Position numbers and translations under genes: made by a program. The notes beneath the pieces were generated by a model. That model did no database searches and was not told where the DNA came from. It saw nothing but the letters and a program-made list of their open reading frames with translations. Shown in pieces: positions 45,782 to 53,934 of a stretch of 64,000 bases of DNA (positions are counted from its first letter, which is position 1; each line of letters begins with the position of its first letter). This stretch comes from Acidisarcina polymorpha. GTDB taxonomy: Bacteria > Acidobacteriota > Terriglobia > Terriglobales > Acidobacteriaceae. The stretch spans positions 682,001 through 746,000 of the forward strand of contig NZ_CP030840.1 of NCBI RefSeq assembly GCF_003330725.1. Direction: 5' to 3'.

Positions 45782-46342
45782 ATGACCAAGCCTGAACATA
45801 CGACAACAGCTTTTAACCGCACCGCGACTCTCGATTCAACGGTTGCCTATATGGGAAGCCTGATGACATTTCTTGCGAAAGCGTCGGAAACCGATGGGCG
45901 CTTCGCCCTGATGGAGTATTACACCAAGCCCGGGAACGAACCACCACCACACATTCATGATCGTGAGCACGAGATGTATTTCGTGCTTGATGGCTCAATG
46001 CGCTTTTACTGTGAAGACAAAACGATGGATATCCACGCGGGTGACGTTGTTTTTCTTCCTCAAGGGAAGGCGCATGCCTTCAACTGCACTTCGGCTCAAG
46101 TACGCACATTGATTCTTGTAGCGGCATCGGGCGAAGGTTCCGTAGGGCTTGACAACTACTTTCAGACGATGGGGGAGGCCACGCGAAGCATGTCTCTTCC
46201 GGAGCATGCCACAACGTACGTGGAGGACACTCCTGAGCGAGCCATCAAGGCGTGCCATGACAATGGCATTTATGTGATGTCCAAAGAGGAGACAAGGATC
46301 GCATTACCACAGTATCCGGGCTTCGGCGTGCCTGTTCGCTGA
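45782..46342 (+). CDS. Cupin-domain protein
   Basis: A 186-residue cupin with metal motif 1 'EPPPHIHDREHEMYFVLDGS' (near 55-74) and motif 2 'VVFLPQGKAHAFNCTSAQVR'. The ending 'ALPQYPGFGVPVR' is shared with the cupin at 48781 ('ALPEYPGFGVRVS'), as is 'SLMTFLAKASETDGR' with 'QVITLLAKGSETNGR'. The two are clearly paralogues. Quercetin-dioxygenase-like cupins have this layout. It is translated right after the cupin at 45251, with its ribosome site inside that gene's last codons. Confidence 0.82.
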   Translation: MTKPEHTTTAFNRTATLDSTVAYMGSLMTFLAKASETDGRFALMEYYTKPGNEPPPHIHDREHEMYFVLDGSMRFYCEDKTMDIHAGDVVFLPQGKAHAFNCTSAQVRTLILVAASGEGSVGLDNYFQTMGEATRSMSLPEHATTYVEDTPERAIKACHDNGIYVMSKEETRIALPQYPGFGVPVR

Positions 46343-46371
46343 CATCGAAAACTCAGAATAGGAGGTCAAGT

Positions 46372-46764
46372 ATGACATCAGTTGGTGACGTAACAGAAAT
46401 TGAACGCTTCGAAGATATGCGTTACACGGCAATGCTTCACAAGGATCTCACCACCCTGAACCGGCTTCTGCACGACAACATGATTCATGTTCACTCCACA
46501 GGAAATCAGCACACGAAAGCTGACTATCTCAAAGGACTCGAAGAAGGCCAATTCGTGTACCGGCAGATTGATCGTTCTCACCAGGAGGTCCTATTGCAGG
46601 GGCCAGTAGCCTTGGTTTTCAACCATTTGTTCTTGCGCCTGACTCTAATGGGGAAAGACATCGAACTGCACAACCGAGCTCTCACCGTCTGGGTTCTTGA
46701 GAAGGGATCTTGGCAAATGCTCGCTATGCAGTCGACTCTAGAACCTTCAGCCGCCCAAAAATAG
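46372..46764 (+). CDS. SnoaL/DUF4440-like protein
   Basis: A 130-residue NTF2-fold protein: 'FEDMRYTAMLHKDLTTLNRL' then 'LHDNMIHVHSTGNQHTKADY' and 'FNHLFLRLTLMGKDIELHNR'. DUF4440 members are mostly uncharacterised; relatives include ketosteroid isomerases. The ATG follows an AGGAGG by six bases, 29 bp after the cupin gene, so it is in the same operon. Confidence 0.78.
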   Translation: MTSVGDVTEIERFEDMRYTAMLHKDLTTLNRLLHDNMIHVHSTGNQHTKADYLKGLEEGQFVYRQIDRSHQEVLLQGPVALVFNHLFLRLTLMGKDIELHNRALTVWVLEKGSWQMLAMQSTLEPSAAQK

Positions 46765-46803
46765 CTCTCGACAAGACGAAAGACCAAGAGGAAATCTAGA
46801 CCT

Positions 46804-47853
46804 ATGCCGACCATCCTCGATCCGATACAAATCGGTGAACTTACATTGCCGAACCGAGTACTGATGGCGCCGATGACTCGTCTCCGCGCGACGGTCGACA
46901 ACGTTCCGACGCCGATGATGACGGAGTACTACACGCAGAGAGCTTCCGCAGGGCTCATCATTGCCGAAGCCACGCCGATCTCGCCCGGGGCTCTCGGGTA
47001 CGCGCAGGTGCCTGGCATATGGTCAGGGGCACAAGTTCAAGCCTGGAGGAGCATTACAACTTCGGTGCACTCGCATGACGGCCGGATCTATTTGCAACTA
47101 TGGCATGTCGGCCGTATCTCCGATCCGATTTTTCTGAATGGCGAGCTTCCAGTCGCGCCGTCTGCCATCGCCGCTGCCGGGCACGTCTCGCTTGTTCGAC
47201 CTCAGAAGGCATTCGTCACTCCCCGCGCGCTGGAAACCCATGAGGTGCACGAAGTTATCGAGGAGTTTCGGCTAGCAGCTCAGAATGCGGAGCGTGCCGG
47301 CTTCGATGGCGTAGAGATTCATGGTGCAACCGGTTATCTGCTCGACCAATTTCTTGAATCAGGAACGAATGTCCGCACGGATGAATTCGGCGGTTCAGTT
47401 GAGAATCGTGCCCGCCTGCTGCTCGAAGTAGCTGACGCATGTGTTTCCGTATTTGGCGCCGGGCGCGTTGCGATGCGCATCTCTCCCCGCGCCGATAGAC
47501 ATGATATGTCCGATGCGAGTCCTGCCGAGACCTTTAGTTACGTAGCGCGCGAGGCTGGCAAACGAAACTTAGCTTACCTCCACGCTCGCGAATATAGGGC
47601 GGACGATTCGCTTGGCCCCCGCCTAAAGCAAGAGTTTGGCGGTATCTATGTCGCTAATGAAAGCTTCACCTTCGCGAGTGCGAACGAGAGTTTGGCCAAG
47701 GGGGAGGCCGACGCCGTTTCATTTGGCCGACTCTTCATCGCGAATCCCGAGCTTCCACGGAGTTTCGCGGAAGGTATCGATCTAGACCAACCTGACCCAA
47801 CGACCTTCTATGCTCATGGCCCTGAGGGATATGTTGACAAAGTCGTTCGCTGA
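46804..47853 (+). CDS. Old Yellow Enzyme-type alkene reductase
   Basis: A 349-residue FMN TIM-barrel enzyme. 'LPNRVLMAPMTRLRATVDN' is the FMN loop (Thr of MTR), 'IYLQLWHVGRISDPIFLNGE' has the Gln and the Trp-His of the active site, and 'GVEIHGATGYLLDQFLESGT' with 'TDEFGGSVENRARLLLEV' is the family signature. The H-x-x-N pair is 'HGATG', in which the second residue differs. The conserved Tyr and phosphate-binding ending 'ADAVSFGRLFIANPELPRSF' are present. It reduces activated C=C bonds with NAD(P)H (NemA group). In this series it could act on an enone or quinone intermediate. Confidence 0.88.
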   Translation: MPTILDPIQIGELTLPNRVLMAPMTRLRATVDNVPTPMMTEYYTQRASAGLIIAEATPISPGALGYAQVPGIWSGAQVQAWRSITTSVHSHDGRIYLQLWHVGRISDPIFLNGELPVAPSAIAAAGHVSLVRPQKAFVTPRALETHEVHEVIEEFRLAAQNAERAGFDGVEIHGATGYLLDQFLESGTNVRTDEFGGSVENRARLLLEVADACVSVFGAGRVAMRISPRADRHDMSDASPAETFSYVAREAGKRNLAYLHAREYRADDSLGPRLKQEFGGIYVANESFTFASANESLAKGEADAVSFGRLFIANPELPRSFAEGIDLDQPDPTTFYAHGPEGYVDKVVR

Positions 47854-47967
47854 AGAGCCACTACTGCATGCGTTTCATTGGAATCGAAAGCTCGATGATG
47901 ACGATGAAATGAAGTCGGTGTTGGCATCAAAAAACGCATGTTCTGTCGTAAACCAAAAGGAAAACTT

Positions 47968-48477
47968 GTGAAAATGATGAAGTGTGACATTCGAGCCGAA
48001 CGTGAAAGCGCCATCCAAGGCGGCGCTACATGGACTATTCCCGCTGCGAAGCTTTTGCTGTGGGGATTCATTGCTGTAGCGACAACGAGCCAGGCACAGT
48101 CTCGCAGTAATGAACAGAAGGCCCTATTCCAAAAAGCAACTGCAGTGTGGACGGCCTTCCAAAACAAAGATATGAAAACGATGCAGACCCTCATGTCACC
48201 CAATTTCGTCTTCATCGGGAAAGAGGGGATTCTGTCGGGAGCGGAAGTGGGGGCGCAAAATTGCACGCTTCACTCCTTCGCTTTGAAATCTGATCAAATG
48301 CGCCCTTTAGGGTCGCGTGCCGCTGTCCTGACGTACCGAGCAGAGCAGGATTACGAATGTAACGGCCAAACGGAGTCCAAAGAACTACTCGTGAGCGATA
48401 GCTTCTCCTTCATCGACGGCAAGTGGCTACTCGTTGCTCATGCAGAGGTGGCCCCTGTAGGCCCCGCAATGCCCTAA
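47968..48477 (+). CDS. Exported NTF2-like/DUF4440 protein
   Basis: About 169 residues. A GTG at 47968 with AAAGG seven bases ahead is preferred; an ATG at 47974 is also possible. A hydrophobic stretch 'LLLWGFIAVATTSQAQS' is an N-terminal signal near residues 30-45. The mature part is NTF2-like: 'ATAVWTAFQNKDMKTMQTLM', 'PNFVFIGKEGILSGAEVG' and 'SFSFIDGKWLLVAHAEV'. It is a second, exported member of the small-fold proteins in this cluster. Function unknown. Confidence 0.7.
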   Translation: MKMMKCDIRAERESAIQGGATWTIPAAKLLLWGFIAVATTSQAQSRSNEQKALFQKATAVWTAFQNKDMKTMQTLMSPNFVFIGKEGILSGAEVGAQNCTLHSFALKSDQMRPLGSRAAVLTYRAEQDYECNGQTESKELLVSDSFSFIDGKWLLVAHAEVAPVGPAMP

Positions 48478-48780
48478 TCAATGCCCGCGCCACCTCATCG
48501 AATGAATGGAGGCGAGATCTGCCAGTCTCCACAAACCCTCCGGTGCTTCCATCCCGTGCGACATAGTCGCCGTGCGCGTCTAGCGGCAGTTTTCCGAAGA
48601 GAATGAACCAATTTTCGGACTTTTGGACACACGTCGCTGGCCCGCTCCACCTAAAACAGAATAGGCGCGCCGCAGAAAAGCTTTCAATGTCGAGAGTTTC
48701 TGAATAGCGGCCTGCATACCCTGCTATATGCGATGACTTGGTTAGGGCCACCGACAGCAGCGAAGAGTGAGGCAAATTGA
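48478..48780. other. Intergenic region inside the cupin cluster
   Basis: There are 303 bases without a credible gene. A minus-strand frame across it has no ribosome site. It likely carries a promoter for the second half of the cluster. Confidence 0.35.
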
Positions 48781-49347
48781 ATGACAAGTACTGATAAACA
48801 AGTAACACCGAGCGCTTATTCCCGTGAAGTTAATGTGGCCTCAACAATCAAGTACATGGGGCAAGTGATTACTCTGCTTGCGAAGGGGTCCGAAACCAAC
48901 GGACGGTTAGCCTTTATGGAAGTCAAGGTTCGTCCAGGGCTAGAGCCGCCCGTTCATATCCACGAGCGGGAACACGAGCTCTTTTTCGTGCTTGAAGGTT
49001 CTGTTCGCTTCTACACTCCAGATAAAACCTTCGATGCGCACGCCGGTGGTGTGGGCTTTCTGCCTCAGGGGAAGGCTCACACGTTCGCGTGTCTCACGGA
49101 TGAGGTGCGAGCTCTTATCCTGGTAGGCGCCACCGGACCGGAGACCGTGGGCATGGATGGCTACCTGCTCCAGATGGGCGAAGCGGCACGCGACCTTTCA
49201 GTCCCGGACCCCTCCACTATCGCACCGATTGAGGATCCAACAGAGACGATTCAGGTCGGAGCCTCTTGGGGTATTCGTTTCCTTTCGCCGGAAGACACGA
49301 AGAAAGCCCTACCCGAATATCCGGGTTTCGGCGTACGCGTATCCTAG
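48781..49347 (+). CDS. Cupin-domain protein, paralogue of 45782
   Basis: A 188-residue cupin: motif 1 'EPPVHIHEREHELFFVLEGS', motif 2 'GVGFLPQGKAHTFACLTDEV'. It aligns over its whole length with the cupin at 45782 (shared 'PGFGV' ending and 'LAKGSETNGR' opening). Its ribosome site is weak. The duplication inside one cluster suggests two related substrates or a heteromer. Confidence 0.82.
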   Translation: MTSTDKQVTPSAYSREVNVASTIKYMGQVITLLAKGSETNGRLAFMEVKVRPGLEPPVHIHEREHELFFVLEGSVRFYTPDKTFDAHAGGVGFLPQGKAHTFACLTDEVRALILVGATGPETVGMDGYLLQMGEAARDLSVPDPSTIAPIEDPTETIQVGASWGIRFLSPEDTKKALPEYPGFGVRVS

Positions 49348-49433
49348 TTCGTCCGAGGATTACAGACGGGTCAGATCACTCATAGCGGGCTTCGACCGTC
49401 TGTAGTTTCACTATATAGAAGGAGGTTTTATCC

Positions 49434-49880
49434 ATGGCTCGTAAACCTGAATTCATCCTTGCCGGTGTGCTCATGAAGCAGCAGCTATCGGGTAAAGACA
49501 CGAGCGGCACGTTTTCGCTATTTGAGAACCGGAGCGGTGGACAATCAAAGACCCCGATTCATGTGCATGCAAACGACGACGAGACGCTCTTCATCATGGA
49601 GGGCGAGATGAAAGCCCTGATCGCCGGGGAGGAGCAGACCATCAAGGCGGGAGAGTCGGTCTTTCTGCCTCGAGGCATCCCACATCAGCTTATGAATACA
49701 AGCGGTCTGCCAGCGCATTACATGCTGCTTTGCACGCCAAGCGGTTTTGAAGGTTTTCTTGCAGAGGGTGGCCGTCTAAGGGTTGAAAACGAAGAAGTTG
49801 GTCCACCCTGGCCGGAGGACATCGATAGATTGAAGGCCGCAGCTCCGAAGTTCGGAATTACGTTGCTTTCCGGCTGGTAG
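49434..49880 (+). CDS. Cupin-domain protein
   Basis: A 148-residue cupin with motif 1 'TPIHVHANDDETLFIMEGEM' and motif 2 'SVFLPRGIPHQLMNTSG'. Here the Glu ligand pattern HxH(x)4E is 'HVHANDDE'. A strong AAGGAGG precedes the ATG. The fourth cupin of the cluster, less related to the others. It is 44 bp from the exported hydrolase that follows. Confidence 0.82.
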   Translation: MARKPEFILAGVLMKQQLSGKDTSGTFSLFENRSGGQSKTPIHVHANDDETLFIMEGEMKALIAGEEQTIKAGESVFLPRGIPHQLMNTSGLPAHYMLLCTPSGFEGFLAEGGRLRVENEEVGPPWPEDIDRLKAAAPKFGITLLSGW

Positions 49881-49924
49881 ACGCTTGCTGAACGAAGTCT
49901 CACTAACTCTGCAGGGAGGTTGTG

Positions 49925-51007
49925 ATGAATCGACGTGCGTTTACTTCCCACGGGGTCGGGGCAGCATTAGCCGCTCTGATCCCGTCTTCAGCAAGTGCGC
50001 AGTCAAGACCTGCCCCTAGCCCATCCGATCTAGCCCAGGAACTGCCGAGTGCCCTCCCGGTGCCCGCAGCTTGTGCCGCTTTGCGCGAGCTTCCTGACCC
50101 GCCGTCAGAAGCTGTGTCGCAGAAGCTCTTGCCTGGCTTCAAATCCCATCGTATCCAAACGTCGGGTGCGGAGATCAATGTTCTCACCAAGGGTAGTGGG
50201 CGTCCACTGCTCCTAATCCACGGACCTCCGGAGACCCATCTGACTTGGCACAAGATAGCACCAGCCTTGGCCGAAGAATACACCGTCGTCATTCCGGATC
50301 TTCGAGGCTATGGTGATTCCAGCAAACCAGGGTATAGCCCTGATCACATCAATTACTCGTTCCGCGCCATGGCTCTGGATCAAGTGGAGGTTATGAAGCA
50401 ATTGGGGCATCAGCGCTTCATGGTGGCGGGACATGATCGCGGCGGCCGTGTTGCCCATCGGCTTTGCCTGGACCATTCTGAGGTAGTCGACAAGGTGGCA
50501 GTTCTTGACGTAGCACCGACTCTAACCATGTATCAACAGACGAGCAAGGAATTTGCCACGAAGTACGTATGGTGGTTTTTACAGATTCAGCCTTCGCCTA
50601 TGCCCGAACACTTGATTGGTCTCGATTCCGTCTTCTACCTTCGGGATCATCTTGCGATGCAAGGCAAGACGCCGGGAGCGATCTCTCCCGAGGTCATGGC
50701 GGAATACATCCGCTGCTACTGCTGCGTCGGCACAATACGCGCCGTCTGCGAAGACTATCGTGCTGCCGCCGGCATCGACCTCGAGCATGATCGCGACGAT
50801 GACAGCCGAAACAATTACATTCAAGCTCCTCTGCTTGCCCTCTGGGGCGCCAAGGGAACTGTGGGTCACTTGTGGGATGTTCTTGCCACATGGAGAGCCA
50901 AGAGCAACAACGTAGTGTCTGGGAAACCACTTCCGTGCGGTCATTTGTTGCCGGAAGAAGATGCCGACGGCGTGTTAGCGGAGTTTCGGGCATTCTTCCG
51001 TGCATGA
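49925..51007 (+). CDS. Exported haloacetate-dehalogenase/epoxide-hydrolase-like enzyme
   Basis: A 360-residue alpha/beta-hydrolase with an N-terminal Tat signal ('MNRRAFTSHGVGAALAALI', cleavage near 'ASAQS'). The catalytic core is 'LLLIHGPPETHLTWHKIAP' (oxyanion loop), 'VVIPDLRGYGDSSKP', nucleophile Asp in 'MVAGHDRGGRVAHRL' and His in 'GKPLPCGHLLPEE'. An Asp nucleophile with 'HDRGGR' is the fluoroacetate-dehalogenase pattern, so hydrolytic dehalogenation or epoxide opening is likely. The GGGAGG site sits five bases before the ATG at 49925. Its stop overlaps the start of the DUF2490 relic. Confidence 0.83.
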   Translation: MNRRAFTSHGVGAALAALIPSSASAQSRPAPSPSDLAQELPSALPVPAACAALRELPDPPSEAVSQKLLPGFKSHRIQTSGAEINVLTKGSGRPLLLIHGPPETHLTWHKIAPALAEEYTVVIPDLRGYGDSSKPGYSPDHINYSFRAMALDQVEVMKQLGHQRFMVAGHDRGGRVAHRLCLDHSEVVDKVAVLDVAPTLTMYQQTSKEFATKYVWWFLQIQPSPMPEHLIGLDSVFYLRDHLAMQGKTPGAISPEVMAEYIRCYCCVGTIRAVCEDYRAAAGIDLEHDRDDDSRNNYIQAPLLALWGAKGTVGHLWDVLATWRAKSNNVVSGKPLPCGHLLPEEDADGVLAEFRAFFRA

Positions 51008-51777
51008 GGCGACTCATAAGGTATTTGCTAGCCATCTGCGTAGATTCTTCGGCTGCTCACGCCGCAGCACAGCGGACGGCCTCTCCCAATGGCGGGACAA
51101 GCCCTAGCGCCTGGTTCAGCTACTTCGGAGATCAACCGGTTTCAGACCACTGGGCGGTGCATTTGGAGGGTTCCTATCGCAGGACTCTGGATTTATCCCA
51201 ATTCGAACAGGTTGAATTACGTCCTGGCCTTTCTCTTAGCGAAAGCGACGCGAATTAAAGCTTCCTGGCGTATACATTTATCGATTCCCACACCACGAGC
51301 GGCGGGACCTTCGCTACCGCTCCTGCTGTTGTCCGGCAGATTGAGAACCGACTGTTCGAACAGCACCAAATCACAATGAAGCTCTCGCACCGCAGTGGAT
51401 CGGTTCCTGCGATAGTCCAGCGTTTTCGCTTGGAGCAGCGATGGAAAGAGACAGCGCAAGCTGTGCAGAGATACGGCCCCATCGAATTCAGTGAGCGCGC
51501 GCGTTATCGTCTCACAACAAAGCTACCGCTTAGCAATTCGACAACCTCCACGCATTAGAACGAGGTTTACACCGACGCCAGCGTGAAGAAGACTCACTTC
51601 AATGCTGACGTCACCTATGGCGCTCTAGGTTCGCGACTGAGCGACTATTGGGCAATCGAAGTCGGTTATCAGTTCCGCTACGCGTCTACGCCTGTCGGCG
51701 TGACAGGTCCCGAAGATCACTCCTTGCAGATTTATCTTCTTTCCACCGCCCCGTTCCTCCGCGCTCACAGGAAGTAG
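51004..51777 (+). pseudogene. DUF2490-type outer-membrane protein with two in-frame stops
   Basis: A frame of 257 codons begins at an ATG overlapping the hydrolase stop (ATGA) with a signal-like start ('LIRYLLAICVDSSAAHAAAQ'). It reads 'AWFSYFGDQPVSDHWAVHLE' and 'QFEQVELRPGLSLS', then TAA at 51256, then 'SFLAYTFIDSHTTSGGTFAT', 'RLEQRWKETAQAVQRYGPIE', then TAG at 51556, then 'NEVYTDASVKKTHFNADVTY' and 'IEVGYQFRYASTP' to 51777. All parts stay in one frame and match DUF2490, a beta-barrel family. The stops look like single-base changes (for example TAC to TAA). It is probably dead. Confidence 0.72.
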
Positions 51778-52079
51778 CTTTTCTCGCTCACCGTGGAGCG
51801 GAAACACCTTGACGAAACGTACGGACACGTCCCAGAGGCTTTAGGCACGCGTGAGAAATCGTGCCAAGTTCAAATAGCTGACACAGATTCACTTGCTGGT
51901 CGCAGGAGACACCATTCGTCGTCCAGCTGCTCATAGGAAGAGTTCCACTAGGTGTGCGGACTGAAACGGTGTGAGCGTGAGGTTCACAGGCCACCCGATG
52001 ATCATCGACCTAACGTCCAAAGCAACCCGGTCTCAGGGTTCACGGGCTATTGAAATTACTAACAAAAGAAGGAAACACA
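51778..52079. other. Intergenic, no gene seen
   Basis: About 300 bases. Only short frames, no strong hairpins. It likely holds the promoter of the DUF418 gene. Confidence 0.35.
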
Positions 52080-53456
52080 TTGATTACGAGCCAACTTGCT
52101 CCAGAAATAGAACTGGCCGGGCCAGAGCCAGTGATCGCTCCGGTCACTTTGTCTAATCGCATATCGAGTGTCGACATTCTGCGCGGGTGCGCACTGCTGG
52201 GAATTCTAGTTTTGAATATTCAGGACTTCGGCGATGTATCGATGGCGCATGATGTGCCACTAGGCAGCAGCATCAGCATCTTTTCCGGCAGACATCCGCA
52301 TCTCGACTTCGTTGCCTTACTAATCAGCTGGCTCTTCTTCGAAGGCAAGATGCGAGCTCTGTTCTCAATGCTCTTTGGAGCGGGTGTCATCCTTCTCACA
52401 AGACGCGCGGAGCAGCGGGATAAGGAAGCTGCAGATATTTATACCCGAAGGAACATGTGGCTTATGTTGATCGGGCTTCTCCATGGTTGCCTCATTTGGT
52501 CCGGTGACATTCTCTTTGATTATGGATTCGAAGGGCTACTTTTCCTGTATCCCTTACGCCGATTGAATGCGAAGACGCTCCTATGGTCAGGATCCTTGCT
52601 CTCACTCTTCATTGCGCCTATCGGCATAACAATCTTCATCGGTACCGCTCCTGAATACTTGCTTCATCACCAAGTTGCTCAAGTCATGCATCGACAGCAG
52701 GACGGCAAGCCGCTTGATAGCGCGCAACGCGAAACACTCACACAATGGAGTGCCTTGCTGAAGAGCAAGACTCCGGATCCGATCGCCATCAAAAAGGAAG
52801 TCGAGGAGCATCGAAACCAAACCTATCTAGCCGGAGTGGCAGAGCGTTCTCAGATCGAACTTTGGTCTGAGTTCGCAAGGATTCGACTTGGTTCAGTTTT
52901 GGATTGCGTGCCCGCTATGCTCCTTGGCATGGGATTAATGAAGATCGGCTTTTTCTCGCTCGAACTTGAAACCACGGCGTATATTTGGACTGCGCTAATT
53001 GGGTTCGCAATCTCCTTGCCCCTATACACCGCCGGCATTCTCAGGGTGTATGCCAGCAGGCTGTACTTCTATAACATTGATGCGTGGCTCTTCGGCCCTT
53101 ACTACATTACTCGTGAGGCGGGATCATTGGCAATTGCAGCAACAGTGCTTTTGCTTATCAGGGCGGAATTCTTTAAGCCTGCACAACGTGCACTCGCCGC
53201 AGTGGGCCGAACGGCATTCAGTAATTACCTGCTCACTAGCATTATTTGCCAATTCATCTTTGTTTGGGGACCATATCCGCTCTTTGGCAGGCTCGAATAC
53301 TTTCAGCTCTTCTTCGTGACGTTTTCAGTGTGGGTGTTTAACCTCGTGTTCAGCTCAGTCTGGCTTCGATCTTTTGCTTATGGCCCCTTCGAGTGGCTAT
53401 GGCGCTCGCTGACATATTGGAGGCCTCAGGCGATGAGGCTGCCGCCTGCAAGCTGA
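52080..53456 (+). CDS. DUF418 membrane protein
   Basis: A 458-residue integral membrane protein of the DUF418/YeiB family with about nine hydrophobic spans. It shows the N-terminal 'RISSVDILRGCALLGILVLN' signature and C-terminal DUF418 sequence 'LAAVGRTAFSNYLLTSIICQ' with 'WLRSFAYGPFEWLWRSLTYW'. The family belongs to the acyltransferase-3-like/HGSNAT group and may move acyl groups across the membrane. A TTG start at 52080 has an AAGGAA ahead; the frame is open back to 52050. Confidence 0.82.
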   Translation: MITSQLAPEIELAGPEPVIAPVTLSNRISSVDILRGCALLGILVLNIQDFGDVSMAHDVPLGSSISIFSGRHPHLDFVALLISWLFFEGKMRALFSMLFGAGVILLTRRAEQRDKEAADIYTRRNMWLMLIGLLHGCLIWSGDILFDYGFEGLLFLYPLRRLNAKTLLWSGSLLSLFIAPIGITIFIGTAPEYLLHHQVAQVMHRQQDGKPLDSAQRETLTQWSALLKSKTPDPIAIKKEVEEHRNQTYLAGVAERSQIELWSEFARIRLGSVLDCVPAMLLGMGLMKIGFFSLELETTAYIWTALIGFAISLPLYTAGILRVYASRLYFYNIDAWLFGPYYITREAGSLAIAATVLLLIRAEFFKPAQRALAAVGRTAFSNYLLTSIICQFIFVWGPYPLFGRLEYFQLFFVTFSVWVFNLVFSSVWLRSFAYGPFEWLWRSLTYWRPQAMRLPPAS

Positions 53457-53654
53457 ACGGGTTCGCGTCGTTCACAACGGTGTCACGTGTCCGGCTCACG
53501 CCAACGTTTGGATTCGGCGGAATTATCGGCACAGTTCCAAACTTCCGAGCACACGCCCGATAGAGGATCACGATCAACTTGATGAGTTGACCGCCGCTTA
53601 CCCGCGATGCGGAGATAGGTTCGTACTCATTTTCAAGAAGGAGTATTTGACAAA

Positions 53655-53858
53655 ATGACGCGACAAGAGAGACTCAGTTGTTTTCTCAGGAAGTTCATCG
53701 GATGGGATGAGCTCTGCATTGAGTCAGAACCGTTCGATACAGAGTACGAGGCCGTGGCGTGCAGGAGAGTTTCCGTCATGCTCTTCGGATGCGCCGCTCC
53801 AGATCACTTGCGTTGCTCACAGTTCTTGACCGGGATCATAGGCATCGCTCGCTGCTGA
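53655..53858 (+). CDS. Short unknown frame
   Basis: 67 codons with a good AAGGAG site 10 bases before the ATG. The sequence ('FLRKFIGWDELCIESEPFDT') matches nothing I know, and the C-terminal part is Cys-rich. It may be a real small gene or the decayed start of something in the 53457-53934 gap; nothing else is visible there. Confidence 0.25.
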   Translation: MTRQERLSCFLRKFIGWDELCIESEPFDTEYEAVACRRVSVMLFGCAAPDHLRCSQFLTGIIGIARC

Positions 53859-53934
53859 GCCAGAATGCGTTCAGGCCCGGCACTGCTAGCGCCGTAGACA
53901 ATCCGTTTCCCAATACCTGCATGCGAGGAGTTTT

